This document shows positions 52,864-61,934 of a stretch of DNA of 64,000 nucleotides, one piece after another; position 1 is the first letter of the stretch; every line of letters starts with the position of its first letter. The notes below the pieces were generated by a model that was not told where the DNA came from, ran no database searches, and saw only the letters and a list, made by a program, of their open reading frames with translations. Origin of the DNA: Phyllobacterium myrsinacearum (GTDB lineage: Bacteria; Pseudomonadota; Alphaproteobacteria; Rhizobiales; Rhizobiaceae); the NCBI RefSeq assembly GCF_014138285.1, contig NZ_JACGXN010000003.1, positions 434,001 through 498,000 on the forward strand, read 5' to 3'. A program made the translations under genes and the position numbers.

Positions 52864-53781
52864 ATGAATTCCAGCCTCGACCATCTGCCGCCGCAAAAAC
52901 AACGCGAACTTGCCCGGGTACTGGAGATCATCCACGAGGCATTTGCCGATATGGCCGGTGTATCGGCGGAGGTTAAAAAGCGCGGGCGGATATTCAAGAT
53001 CATCCTGTTCGGCTCCTATGCGCGCGGCACATGGGTGGATGAGCCGCATACCACAAAGGGCTATCGCTCCGACTATGACATTCTCGTCATCGTCAACACC
53101 CGGGAGCTCACCGCACCGGAACTCTGGGACAAGGCCACCGACCGGCTGATGTGGGACAAGGGCGTCAGGACACCCGTTGGCCTCATTGTTCACGGTGCAC
53201 GCGAGGTCAACAATTTCCTGAGCAACGGCCAGTATTTCTTCGCCGATATCCGGCGTCAGGGCATCGTCCTTTACGAAATGGACAACCGGCCGCTTGCCGA
53301 GCCAAAACCAATGTCGCCACAGCAAGCCTTTGAGATAGCAGAAAAGCACTCAGTTGCCCGTTTTAGAATGGTCGATACGTTTGTTGAGTCCGCGATCTTC
53401 AGATTGCAGAAGCACGACACAAACGGTACAGCCTTCATGCTTCATCAAGCCGTTGAGCACATGTATTCTGCTCTGCTTCTCACGCTGACCAATTACAGTC
53501 CACCATCCCACAATCTGAAATTCCTGCGCGGTCTGGCGGAAGACAAGGACCATCGTCTGGTGGAAGCATGGCCACGCGACCAGCAACGCTTCACTGCCTG
53601 GTACAACACTCTCAACGAGGCCTATGTGAAGGCACGCTATTCCCATCAGTACGATATCAGCGAGGAAGCGCTCTCCTGGCTCGCCGCACGTGCCTCGATC
53701 CTGCATGATCTGGTCAAGACCATTTGTGCCGAACATCTGGATAGACTGGAAAGAGCGGCCAGCGCCAATGATGGCGCTTAA
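52864..53781 (+). CDS. MNT-HEPN protein (nucleotidyltransferase fused to HEPN)
   Basis: 305 residues. N-terminal minimal nucleotidyltransferase: GS in ILFGSYARGTW (50-51) and the acidic pair D70-x-D72 in YRSDYDILVIV. A helical C-terminal HEPN-type domain follows (VARFRMVDTFVESAIFRLQK, LHQAVEHMYSALLLTLTNY). MNT and HEPN proteins form toxin-antitoxin pairs in which the MNT adenylylates the HEPN RNase; here both are in one chain. It lies 312 bases before a restriction-modification operon. Confidence 0.85.
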   Translation: MNSSLDHLPPQKQRELARVLEIIHEAFADMAGVSAEVKKRGRIFKIILFGSYARGTWVDEPHTTKGYRSDYDILVIVNTRELTAPELWDKATDRLMWDKGVRTPVGLIVHGAREVNNFLSNGQYFFADIRRQGIVLYEMDNRPLAEPKPMSPQQAFEIAEKHSVARFRMVDTFVESAIFRLQKHDTNGTAFMLHQAVEHMYSALLLTLTNYSPPSHNLKFLRGLAEDKDHRLVEAWPRDQQRFTAWYNTLNEAYVKARYSHQYDISEEALSWLAARASILHDLVKTICAEHLDRLERAASANDGA

Positions 53782-54047
53782 TGATCGCATCGACACACGC
53801 CCGAAGATGCCACGCGCCATGATGTCGCCAATTGTAAGCGGTGATGGGTAATGTGGGTCCGCTGGATTTCATAGAAAATTGGCTTGCGCCGACGGAAAGA
53901 TATCGGCCGAAATCCCCCCTTGGACTCAGATATAATGATTCTTGCCTGCGAGTTCCTTCAGACGATCTTGTGACATGCATTCGAGGTGATTGAGATGACC
54001 GGATCGCGCCGGAACATACAAGGAACAGATTGTAAGGCGGGAAGCTT
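53782..54047. other. Intergenic region before the restriction-modification operon
   Basis: About 270 bases between the MNT-HEPN gene and the methyltransferase operator. No gene or obvious terminator was seen. Confidence 0.35.
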
Positions 54048-54074
54048 TGTGTCAGCGTGTCATAAAATGACACA
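54048..54074. promoter_or_regulatory. Candidate autoregulatory operator of the Dcm gene
   Basis: Two nested dyads 20 bases before the start codon: tgtcat-aaa-atgaca (54058-54072) and tgtgtca / tgacaca (54048-54074). The encoded protein has an N-terminal HTH, so methyltransferase-as-repressor control is plausible. Confidence 0.62.
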
Positions 54075-54093
54075 GTGATGATTCGGAGTTGAG

Positions 54094-55356
54094 ATGCGAA
54101 ACGAAGATCGCCCGGAATTTGCAAGAATCCGGGAACAGGCAGCTCTGACACTGGATGAAGCAGCAGAACTGCTCGAAGTCTCTCCGCGAATGATCTACCG
54201 ATACGAAAGCGGCGAGTGCCAGCCCAGCAAGCTTGCACTTCGCACGCTCAGGGACAAGGCAGAAGAGCGTGCTCCGCATGCAAACAGTGCAAGATTTCGG
54301 TTCATCGATCTCTTTGCCGGCATCGGCGGACTGCGGCTCGGGTTCGAGAGTATCGGCGGACATTGTGCCTTTACGTCTGAGTGGGATCCGAACAGCCAGA
54401 AGACCTACGGGCTGAACTTCCGTGACAATCATCCAATCGGCGGAGATATTCGCGAATTTTCCGAGCACCCGGACAGGATACCGGAACATGATGTGCTTCT
54501 CGCCGGATTTCCCTGCCAGCCGTTCTCTATCGCCGGGGTTTCAAAGAAGAATGCGCTTGGCCGCCCCCATGGTTTTCTCTGCGATACGCAAGGGACCCTG
54601 TTTTTCGATACGGCGCAGATCATTGCCCATCACCGCCCGGCAGCCTTTGTGCTGGAGAATGTCAAGAACCTGCAGCGCCACGACAAGGGACGCACGTTCG
54701 CCACCATCATCAACGTGCTTGAAAACGAGCTCGGCTACAAAGTGCAGTACCGGGTCATCAGCTCGGAGCCATGGGTTCCGCAAAAGCGCGAGCGGATATT
54801 CATCGTCGGCTTCCGCGATCCAACGACCTTTGATTTTGCAAATCTGAAAATACCGGATGCAAAGTCAGGTCCGAAACTCAGCAGCATCCTGCAGCCACAT
54901 GACGAGGTCGATCCGAAATACACGCTCACCCCTCGCCTGTGGGAATACCTGCAGCAGTACAAGGCCAAGCATCAGGCAAAGGGCAACGGCTTCGGCTTCA
55001 GCCTGTTTGGTCCGGACGATGTGGCCCGCACCCTTTCGGCGAGGTATTACAAGGACGGTTCCGAAGTCCTGATCGACCAGCCAGGCAAGCGCCCCCGCCG
55101 CCTGACACCGCTTGAATGTGCCCGGCTCATGGGATTTGACCGTGGTGACCGGCGCTTCCGCATCAGCGTTTCCGATACGCAGGCCTATCGCCAGTTCGGC
55201 AATGCTGTCGTGGTACCCGTCGTTGAATTCATCGCGCAGGCAATGCAGCGACATATTGAAACGGCCATCCGGCGCGCAGAGGCATTGCCCGAAGTTGCCT
55301 ATGATGTTCCGGTCGTGACAAGACCGGAACGCGTGCCCGCTGCTGTCAATGCCTGA
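54094..55356 (+). CDS. dcm: C5-cytosine DNA methyltransferase, Dcm-like, with N-terminal HTH
   Basis: 420 residues. Residues 1-60 form an XRE-like HTH (RIREQAALTLDEAAELLEVS, PRMIYRYESGECQPSK). Then the catalytic domain: SAM motif RFIDLFAGIGGLRLGF (69-84), the PC motif with Cys141 (GFPCQPFS), ENV (188-190), QRER-type motif VPQKRERIFIVGF and C-terminal RQFGNAVVVPVV. Modification by Dcm-type enzymes is usually at CCWGG. Overlaps vsr by eight bases. Confidence 0.93.
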   Translation: MRNEDRPEFARIREQAALTLDEAAELLEVSPRMIYRYESGECQPSKLALRTLRDKAEERAPHANSARFRFIDLFAGIGGLRLGFESIGGHCAFTSEWDPNSQKTYGLNFRDNHPIGGDIREFSEHPDRIPEHDVLLAGFPCQPFSIAGVSKKNALGRPHGFLCDTQGTLFFDTAQIIAHHRPAAFVLENVKNLQRHDKGRTFATIINVLENELGYKVQYRVISSEPWVPQKRERIFIVGFRDPTTFDFANLKIPDAKSGPKLSSILQPHDEVDPKYTLTPRLWEYLQQYKAKHQAKGNGFGFSLFGPDDVARTLSARYYKDGSEVLIDQPGKRPRRLTPLECARLMGFDRGDRRFRISVSDTQAYRQFGNAVVVPVVEFIAQAMQRHIETAIRRAEALPEVAYDVPVVTRPERVPAAVNA

Positions 55357-55804
55357 CACTGTCACCCCCGACGTCAGAAGCCGGATGATGGCGGGCATCA
55401 GGGGAAAGAACACACGCCCGGAAATGCTTTTGCGGCAGGGATTGCATGCAGCCGGATTTCGTTTCCGGCTGCATGACCGCAAGCTGCCGGGCTCCCCGGA
55501 CCTCGTGTTTCCGCGCCATCGCGCCGTTATCTTTGCCAATGGCTGTTTCTGGCATGGTCATGACTGCCATCTGTTCAAAGTCCCGTCGACGAGGCCGGAG
55601 TTCTGGCTGCCGAAGATCGAAGGCAATCGCAGGAGAGATGAACTCGCAACGGCGGCGCTTGCGGGCGCCGGATGGAGGCAGGCAGTCGTCTGGGAGTGTG
55701 CGCTCAAGGGCAGAACGCGGCGCCCGCTTGCCGACGTACTGGAAAGCTGCGCGGCGTGGCTGACGTCGGACCTGCCGCATCTTGAAATCAGGGGGAAAGA
55801 ATAA
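55349..55804 (+). CDS. vsr: Very-short-patch repair endonuclease Vsr
   Basis: 151 residues. Vsr nicks the T of a T:G mismatch arising by deamination of the Dcm-methylated cytosine. Seen: N-terminal VRSRMMAGIRGKNTRPEMLL, zinc/catalytic blocks LPGSPDLVFPRHRAVIFANG and CFWHGHDCHLFKVPSTRPEF, then WECALKG. The stop abuts the restriction-enzyme ATG with no gap. Confidence 0.94.
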   Translation: MPDTVTPDVRSRMMAGIRGKNTRPEMLLRQGLHAAGFRFRLHDRKLPGSPDLVFPRHRAVIFANGCFWHGHDCHLFKVPSTRPEFWLPKIEGNRRRDELATAALAGAGWRQAVVWECALKGRTRRPLADVLESCAAWLTSDLPHLEIRGKE

Positions 55805-57031
55805 ATGCGCCGGGGACAGCTGTCTGACTACTTTGAAGGCATCGTCGTCAAGCGGCTCAGTGCCGTCGAAACCACCCCTGCCCAGTCGCATCAGCATGAA
55901 TTCAACGGGACAATAGAGTTGCGCCGTCTCTTCGGCGACGATGATCGCAAGAACATCCCTGCCCGCTTCATCTGGCTGGGACAGGAGCAGGAGGCTATTA
56001 CCGTCGAGGGCAGTCTCACCTGGTACGACGCACGACGCAGGCACCCGACCCGCACCGAGTACCGTCTCTACTATTATGAAAACGAAATCACCGAACTGAT
56101 GAAACAGGGCGATGTTTTCTTTCTAGCAGTCTGCCGTGACGGGTCTGCCATGGTCATCATCACCCCTGCCGACAGTACAATCCAGAACCAACTCCTTTGG
56201 CTCTTCGGTCTGGAGGATCAGCCCGAATTTCAGTTCACGTTCCAACAGATCGAGGGATCGCATGATACGGAGCTGGATTTTACAGCCCGCTATATTCTTG
56301 ATGAACTCGGCATCGAGCCAGCCGAGCCGGAAGCCAATACACTCGATACCCTGATCGAGAAATTCGGGCTGGTATTTCCGACAACCCGGATCTTTTCCGA
56401 GCTCGCACGATCATCCCTCCCCGAGGTTTCTGCCAAAGACGATCCGGACGCTGCGCTTGTTGCCTGGATTGACCGCGAGGAGCAGCTGTTCCGCCGGCTC
56501 GAGCGACGCATTGTTGCCGAGAGGATCAGCAATGGTTTCGGCTCCGTTGACAATGCTGATGTTGACGGCTTCCTCAGCTTTTCGTTGAGCGTGCAGAACC
56601 GGCGAAAGTCCCGCGCCGGATCCGCCCTTGAAAATCATCTCGAGACAATCTTCATCGCGCATGGCATTCGCTATGCCCGCGGTGTCGAGACAGAAAACCG
56701 CAACAAACCGGACTTCCTGTTTCCGGGACAGATCGAATATCGCGATCCGGCGTATCCGGCCGAGCGCCTCTTCATGCTCGGATCGAAGTCGACGCTCAAG
56801 GATCGCTGGAGACAGGTCTTGTCGGAAGCCGCGCGGATCGAGAACAAGCATTTGTTGACACTGGAACCTGGCATTTCGGAAAACCAGACTGATGAAATGC
56901 AAACAAAGAAACTGCAGCTCGTGCTGCCACGGAAGATTCATCCGACCTACAAGCCGGAACAGCAAAGTTGGCTGATAGACGTGCACATGTTCCTCGCCAT
57001 TTTGGAAAACAGGCATGTCAATTCTGATTGA
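55805..57031 (+). CDS. EcoRII-type type II restriction endonuclease
   Basis: 408 residues with the two-domain EcoRII architecture: N-terminal effector/DNA-binding domain (about 1-170) and C-terminal PD-(D/E)XK nuclease. Candidate catalytic residues E276 (AGSALENHLE), D303 (NKPDFLFP), K328 and K332 (GSKSTLKDRW) match the EcoRII spacing (E271, D299, K324, K328). EcoRII cuts unmethylated CCWGG when two sites are bound. The specificity here is inferred from the family and the Dcm/Vsr partners. Confidence 0.9.
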   Translation: MRRGQLSDYFEGIVVKRLSAVETTPAQSHQHEFNGTIELRRLFGDDDRKNIPARFIWLGQEQEAITVEGSLTWYDARRRHPTRTEYRLYYYENEITELMKQGDVFFLAVCRDGSAMVIITPADSTIQNQLLWLFGLEDQPEFQFTFQQIEGSHDTELDFTARYILDELGIEPAEPEANTLDTLIEKFGLVFPTTRIFSELARSSLPEVSAKDDPDAALVAWIDREEQLFRRLERRIVAERISNGFGSVDNADVDGFLSFSLSVQNRRKSRAGSALENHLETIFIAHGIRYARGVETENRNKPDFLFPGQIEYRDPAYPAERLFMLGSKSTLKDRWRQVLSEAARIENKHLLTLEPGISENQTDEMQTKKLQLVLPRKIHPTYKPEQQSWLIDVHMFLAILENRHVNSD

Positions 57032-57132
57032 TTGCCGGGCTGTCTGGCGTGGTGAGGTAGGGGTGTTCTTCCTATTCAGCAATCGGCTTTTGTTGCCTGT
57101 AATTCCACTCGTACCAGACATCTTTGTTGATC
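57032..57132. other. Short intergenic after the restriction operon
   Basis: No terminator with a T-run was seen. Confidence 0.3.
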
Positions 57133-57390
57133 GCGTGCGAAAAGAAGCTCGGTCTGACTGTGCCCGGTGATGTTTCACGGGTGGGATACAATGACATTCC
57201 AATTGTCAGCCATTTGCCTACACCGTTTACGACGCTGAGGATGCCATTCGATTAAATAGCGTCCGAAGCACTTGATCTGCTTTCGGGTGAACAGGATAGC
57301 GGTGACGATCGCATCCGGGTTTCCGCCCCCACACTCAACCCACGCAAATCAACGGCCCCACTTGATAAGTATCGCCCCGGGCAGCAGCGC
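57133..57390 (+). pseudogene. LacI-family regulator, C-terminal remnant
   Basis: The frame reads ACEKKLGLTVPGDVSRVGYN, DIPIVSHLPTPFTTLRMPFD, stop, then IASEALDLLSGEQDSGDDRI and RVSAPTLNPRKST. This is the C-terminal sensor segment of LacI/PurR proteins (VPGDVSIVGYND, SEALDLL, PTLI-RKST) with one internal stop codon after MPFD. The DNA-binding part is absent. Confidence 0.72.
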
Positions 57391-57490
57391 TCGATTGTGT
57401 GGTTGGGGATTTCGGCCGGCACCCGGTTTGCACACGATGTTCGAGGCTCACGTCGAAGCTGGAATGAAAGCCACGCAACGGTACCTGTGC

Positions 57491-57606
57491 TGTATATTCA
57501 AATTTGGAAGTAACGAAAAAACGATCGATTGTACGTGCCGCGAACGGCTGCGCAAATCTTCTTTTGTAAATGCCGATAAGAGCCAGTTTTCGCGAAATCC
57601 GATTAC
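57491..57606 (+). repeat. Dispersed repeat A, full-length copy
   Basis: tgtatattcaaatttggaag, gattgtacgtgccgcg, and the 3' hairpin region aaatgccgataagagccagt align with 33136-33246 along the whole length. Confidence 0.65.
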
Positions 57607-58048
57607 GGAAAAAAATCGCCAAGTGCTCATCAGAGTTTTCGCAATCAGCGTCGTCACACTCCCCGTGCAAACGTCATCGCGCGCGTGCCATATCGGCAAG
57701 TCTGTGCGTTTACTGATCTGGGGAGTGTGAAAAAGCTCATGCCCGATCAGAAGGCATAAGGCGATCAGTGCACAGAATCGAATTATCCTGTGATCGCGTT
57801 GCGCACTCCGTAACAATGATCACTACCTTTTTGGATTCGATTGCATACCGGACGTTTGCGCAGTTCTGATGTTTAAACTTCGGGTTATATCGCGATAAGG
57901 CGGCGACTTCTTTCGCGACACGTGCACCACAACGAACTGCTTTGCCTTCATCCACAAGGCAGTCTCAACACAACCTCCACGCTATCTCAATTCAATATAG
58001 ATATCGTCAGCCCAAAGGTATTCTTCCAAGAAAGAGAAGGAAACCCAA
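57607..58048. other. Intergenic region
   Basis: About 440 A+T-moderate bases upstream of a small secreted protein. No coding segment recognised. Confidence 0.35.
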
Positions 58049-58381
58049 ATGTCTGTTCGTATGCTGTTCACATCGCTTGTTGCGTTGCCAATGATTGCAG
58101 CAGCCACTCAATCTTACGCTGGAGAATACGAATACTTCCAAGACAGTGATGGTAGTGTTTATGAGAGTTATAGCGATGATCGTGGTTCGCAGTTTGATAC
58201 AGGCACAGCTGCCGCACTTGGGATTTTCGGCGGGATAGCTGCCGGTGCGATGATTGCAAATGCCGGGTCGTCACGCCACTTGACCGTTCGTGAGGAGCCA
58301 AACTGCTACACGACTTGGCGCAGAGTGTGGAGCGATTATTATAGCGAATATCATCGCCAGCGGCTTCGCGTTTGTGAATAA
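58049..58381 (+). CDS. Small secreted protein, unknown
   Basis: 110 residues; signal peptide MSVRMLFTSLVALPMIAAAT with cleavage after SYA. The mature part has an acidic repeat-like EYEYFQDSDGSVYESYSDD, a Gly/Ala-rich hydrophobic stretch (AAALGIFGGIAAGAMIANAG) and two cysteines (NCYTTWRR, RVCE). Ribosome site gaaggaaaccc. Possibly a BA14K-like or surface protein; unproven. Confidence 0.6.
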   Translation: MSVRMLFTSLVALPMIAAATQSYAGEYEYFQDSDGSVYESYSDDRGSQFDTGTAAALGIFGGIAAGAMIANAGSSRHLTVREEPNCYTTWRRVWSDYYSEYHRQRLRVCE

Positions 58382-58652
58382 GACAGCGCTCGCATAACTG
58401 GATATCTAAAATCCAGAATAGCTGTAAGCAGCCCATCCATCATGTTCCCGCAATGCGCATCAAATAATGTCCGTAGAGTTGGATGTGAGAAGCAATGCCC
58501 GCAAATAAAGTAACTAGCGCGATTGGGAAAAGTGAATGTTCCCGCGGCTTCCACGACCATGGATGTGCCTCAATTATCGGGTGCGGGGTCCAAGGTCGAA
58601 TGCGTGAGATTTGACATTGCCCCTTGCCTCATTGCTCCTTCGCCGTGTGCGC

Positions 58653-60059
58653 ATGAAGACCATCTGCGCCCTCGCCGGTGCGGCAACGCTTGCCGCGTGC
58701 CAGAATGACGTGGCGGGCCTGGCGCTTTCCGCGCCCAGCCTGCCGGCGAGCTACTCGTCTGCCGCAAGGATGCCTGCAGCCGGGCAGCGAGATATGCGCG
58801 ATTGGTGGCAGGTCTTCGGCGATCCCGTCCTGAGCGGCCTCATCGTGCGTTCGCTTGGACAGAACCTTACCATTCTTCAGGCAAAACAGCAGCTTATCGC
58901 GGCACGCATGATGGCACGGACATCAAGAACGCTTTTCATGCCCACGGCCGACATCTCAGGCGCCGCCAACGCCGGAACAGATTCCGTCAAATCGCAGGAG
59001 TTGCTGCGCCGTCCGATACAGCTCAACCTTGAAGTGGGCTGGGAAATGGGCATGTTCGGATTGACCGAGAATACGCAGCGGGCAGCCAAGGCGTCAGCCG
59101 ATATGGCCGCTGAAGATGTCGAAGCAGCGCGCATTGCTGTAACCGCAGAGATTGCAAGTGCTTACATGCATCTGCGTTCGCTGCAGGAACGTGAGGCCAT
59201 CGCGCGCTCCTCACTCACACTGATTCAGCGTGATGGACAGCTTGCCGCGGTCAAATTTCGTTCTGGCCTCGCCACCACGTCGCAAATAGAAGAGTCCCGG
59301 ATGAACCTCGGCGAGGCAAAGACAGAGCAAGCCAGATTTCAGACCCAGATCGACATTACACTGCAGCAGATCGCCACTCTTTTAGGGACAACCCAGATCG
59401 ATGTCTCGCTGCGGCACGCAAAACCCCAACCCGCCGCCAGGCTAAGTCATATCACAGGCCGTCCGGCAGACCTTTTGCGCGCGCGGCCGGATGTCCGGCG
59501 GGCAGAACTTGCAACCGTGAGCGCGGCCGCCGATATCGGAATTGCTCAGGCTGACCTTTACCCAAAACTGCGGTTGAGCGGCATTGTCGGCGTTGGTGGT
59601 CCGTCCAATGGCTCGCTCTTCGGAATTATGGGCGGCCCCTCGATTCAAATTCCGGTTTTTGATCAGGGACGGCGACGCGCCGTTGTTGCAGCACGGCAGG
59701 CTCTGTTCGATGAAGCCGTCGCGGCTTACCGTCAGAGCGTCATAGTTGCCTACGAAGAAGCATCGTCTGCGCTGCGGGCGTGGTCGTCGGTTCATGCCAC
59801 TGTGAAGCAGTTGAATGTGGCTTTGGCGTCCGTACAAAAAATACGCTTGGAAACCACGGTTCTCGAACGGGAGGGTCTGAACGATCGATCCAAGTCGATT
59901 GGCTCAGAGCTGCGGGTCTTGGCGCTGCGCAAGCAACTGGCCGACGCACGGGAGGCCGAAGCCCTCGCTCTGATCATATTCTATAAGGCCATTGGTGGAG
60001 CTTCGCCGCTGACCACCAGCACACCTGACGGCGGCGCCGCTCCTCAACAGAAGGGGTAG
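58653..60059 (+). CDS. Outer-membrane efflux factor (NodT/TolC-type lipoprotein)
   Basis: 468 residues. Lipoprotein signal MKTICALAGAATLAAC, Cys16. Then two TolC-like repeats (DWWQVFGDPVLSGLIVRSLG; ITGRPADLLRARPDVRRAEL; LYPKLRLSGIVGVGG). It forms the outer-membrane channel of a tripartite exporter. The ATG at 58653 is preferred to an upstream TTG. Four bases separate its stop from the permease GTG. Confidence 0.92.
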   Translation: MKTICALAGAATLAACQNDVAGLALSAPSLPASYSSAARMPAAGQRDMRDWWQVFGDPVLSGLIVRSLGQNLTILQAKQQLIAARMMARTSRTLFMPTADISGAANAGTDSVKSQELLRRPIQLNLEVGWEMGMFGLTENTQRAAKASADMAAEDVEAARIAVTAEIASAYMHLRSLQEREAIARSSLTLIQRDGQLAAVKFRSGLATTSQIEESRMNLGEAKTEQARFQTQIDITLQQIATLLGTTQIDVSLRHAKPQPAARLSHITGRPADLLRARPDVRRAELATVSAAADIGIAQADLYPKLRLSGIVGVGGPSNGSLFGIMGGPSIQIPVFDQGRRRAVVAARQALFDEAVAAYRQSVIVAYEEASSALRAWSSVHATVKQLNVALASVQKIRLETTVLEREGLNDRSKSIGSELRVLALRKQLADAREAEALALIIFYKAIGGASPLTTSTPDGGAAPQQKG

Positions 60060-60063
60060 CTGG

Positions 60064-61197
60064 GTGTCAGTTTCGATAGCACGCAAAACGCTCATCCATG
60101 AATGGCGCCGGTTTCTTCCCGCGATTGTTGCCGTGGGATTTTCCGGTGTTCTCATGATCGTTCAGGGCGCTTTGCTTCTCGGCATCATCGGCTCCAATGC
60201 GCTTTACGTTACCCAGTCCAGTGCACAATACTGGGTGGGTTTTCCTGGTACGCAAAGTGTGGACCTCGGGCGGCCAATCAGCGCCGGCATCGCAACCAGT
60301 CTCTACATGGAATCAAATATTTCCCATGTCGAACGCTTCTTGCTGGGCTCCGGCGACTGGCGCGGCGCCCGCAGAGGCGGCACAAGCATCAATATTGTTG
60401 GCATCGACGCCCGCCCCCGCAGCGTCGGTCTCTCCTTGGTCGTTCCCGCATCAATGCGGGATCTGCTCCAGCAATCTGGAACAGCCCTGATGGATGCGAC
60501 CGACAGGCACAAGCTAGCTGTCGATGTCGGTGATACGGCTGAGATCAACGGACGCCGCATTCGTATTGTTGGCATGATTGAAGGGTTGAGGGGTCTTGGC
60601 GGTGTGAACATTATTACATCTATCGACACTGCCCGATCCTTGGACAACGCTCTTGGGGCAACGGATAATGTGACCTATTACCTTTATACCGTGACAAAAT
60701 TCGGACCAGAAGATGCCATTCGCGAGCGTTTGAACAACCCGGGCGGAATCCCGCGCTTTCACGTCTGGTCCGCTCCGGAACTCGCTGGAATGTCGATAAA
60801 GTATTGGCTACTGGAATCCGGCGCGGGTATCGCCTTTATCTTTGCGACGATCATCGCCATGCTCGTCGGCGCGCTTGTCACCAGCCAGACACTGATGGCC
60901 GCCGTGGCCGGATCCATCCCGCAGTATGCAACGTTGCGCGCACTTGGCGTATCGTTCAAGGGACTGCGCGCTATTGTGATCGAACAGGCTGCCTGGGTCG
61001 GGGTTCTCGGCCTGCTTGTGGGTGCCGTTTTCAGCACGGCCGCCGCGCTAATAGCCCGCATCTACAGCGTACCCTTTGAATTGCGGACAAGCATAATCCT
61101 GGCAGCATCCACAGTCGTGCTTGCCGTGGCGTTTGCTGCCGGCCTCTTCGCCTTGCGGCGTCTTCAGCACGCTGATCCTGCAACTTTACTCCGGTGA
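60064..61197 (+). CDS. FtsX-type ABC permease (DevC/MacB-like)
   Basis: 377 residues from a GTG. One N-terminal helix (PAIVAVGFSGVLMIVQGALL), a large periplasmic domain (about 50-240) and three C-terminal helices (AGIAFIFATIIAMLVGALVT; AAWVGVLGLLVGAVFSTAAA; TVVLAVAFAAGLFAL). This is the mechanotransmitting type VII ABC architecture, with a shorter periplasmic region than MacB and closer to DevC. The stop overlaps the ATPase start (GTGA). Confidence 0.9.
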   Translation: MSVSIARKTLIHEWRRFLPAIVAVGFSGVLMIVQGALLLGIIGSNALYVTQSSAQYWVGFPGTQSVDLGRPISAGIATSLYMESNISHVERFLLGSGDWRGARRGGTSINIVGIDARPRSVGLSLVVPASMRDLLQQSGTALMDATDRHKLAVDVGDTAEINGRRIRIVGMIEGLRGLGGVNIITSIDTARSLDNALGATDNVTYYLYTVTKFGPEDAIRERLNNPGGIPRFHVWSAPELAGMSIKYWLLESGAGIAFIFATIIAMLVGALVTSQTLMAAVAGSIPQYATLRALGVSFKGLRAIVIEQAAWVGVLGLLVGAVFSTAAALIARIYSVPFELRTSIILAASTVVLAVAFAAGLFALRRLQHADPATLLR

Positions 61198-61934
61198 TCG
61201 ACATGCAGCCAACAATTTCCGCAAGCGGTATCAGTAAGGCATTTGTTATCAAGCAAATTCGCACGATTGCCCTGCATAATGTGTCCATCGATATTTTTCC
61301 CGGTGAACTGACGCTGATTATAGGGCCTTCCGGATGCGGTAAGAGCACACTACTTGCTACCTTAAGTGGCCTGACGATTCCGGACGCAGGCACGATCAGA
61401 ACCCTTGAAACCGATTTGGTCGCCGCGAGCGATGCCGAACGGGACTCGTTTCGTCTGCATCACTGCGGGTTCGTCTTCCAAGGCTTCAATCTGTTTCCTG
61501 CATTATCCGCCGTGGAGCAGGTCGCTGTACCATTGGATTATCTCGGGGTTGCCGCTGATGAGACCGCTGAGAGGGTAGAACGGGCGCTGGATCAGGTTGG
61601 GCTCAGTACCCGGCGTCACCTGCACCCCGCCGAACTGTCCGGTGGCGAAAAGCAGCGCGTTGCCATTGCCCGTGCCATTGTCAAAAACCCCGCCATACTT
61701 TTTGCCGACGAGCCGACGAGCGCGCTCGACAGTGTGAACGGTCAAATCGTCATTGAGATACTGCATGCGATCGCGAGACGCACGCGGGCAACGGTTCTTT
61801 GCGTCTCGCACGACCCTCGCCTTATTGCTCACGCGGATCGCGTCCTGCAGATGGAAGATGGCCGCATTCTTCGTGACTGGCGTCCCAACGCCGGTACAAA
61901 CGCCACAGGAAATACAAACCATGACTATGTTTAG
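61194..61934 (+). CDS. ABC transporter ATPase, LolD/MacB-type
   Basis: 246 residues from GTG 61194 (or ATG 61203). Walker A GPSGCGKS, signature LSGGEKQR, Walker B ILFADEPTSALD, switch His in CVSHDPRL. It energises the FtsX-type permease. The frame overlaps the MFP start by 14 bases, so three genes are tightly coupled. Confidence 0.94.
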   Translation: MIDMQPTISASGISKAFVIKQIRTIALHNVSIDIFPGELTLIIGPSGCGKSTLLATLSGLTIPDAGTIRTLETDLVAASDAERDSFRLHHCGFVFQGFNLFPALSAVEQVAVPLDYLGVAADETAERVERALDQVGLSTRRHLHPAELSGGEKQRVAIARAIVKNPAILFADEPTSALDSVNGQIVIEILHAIARRTRATVLCVSHDPRLIAHADRVLQMEDGRILRDWRPNAGTNATGNTNHDYV

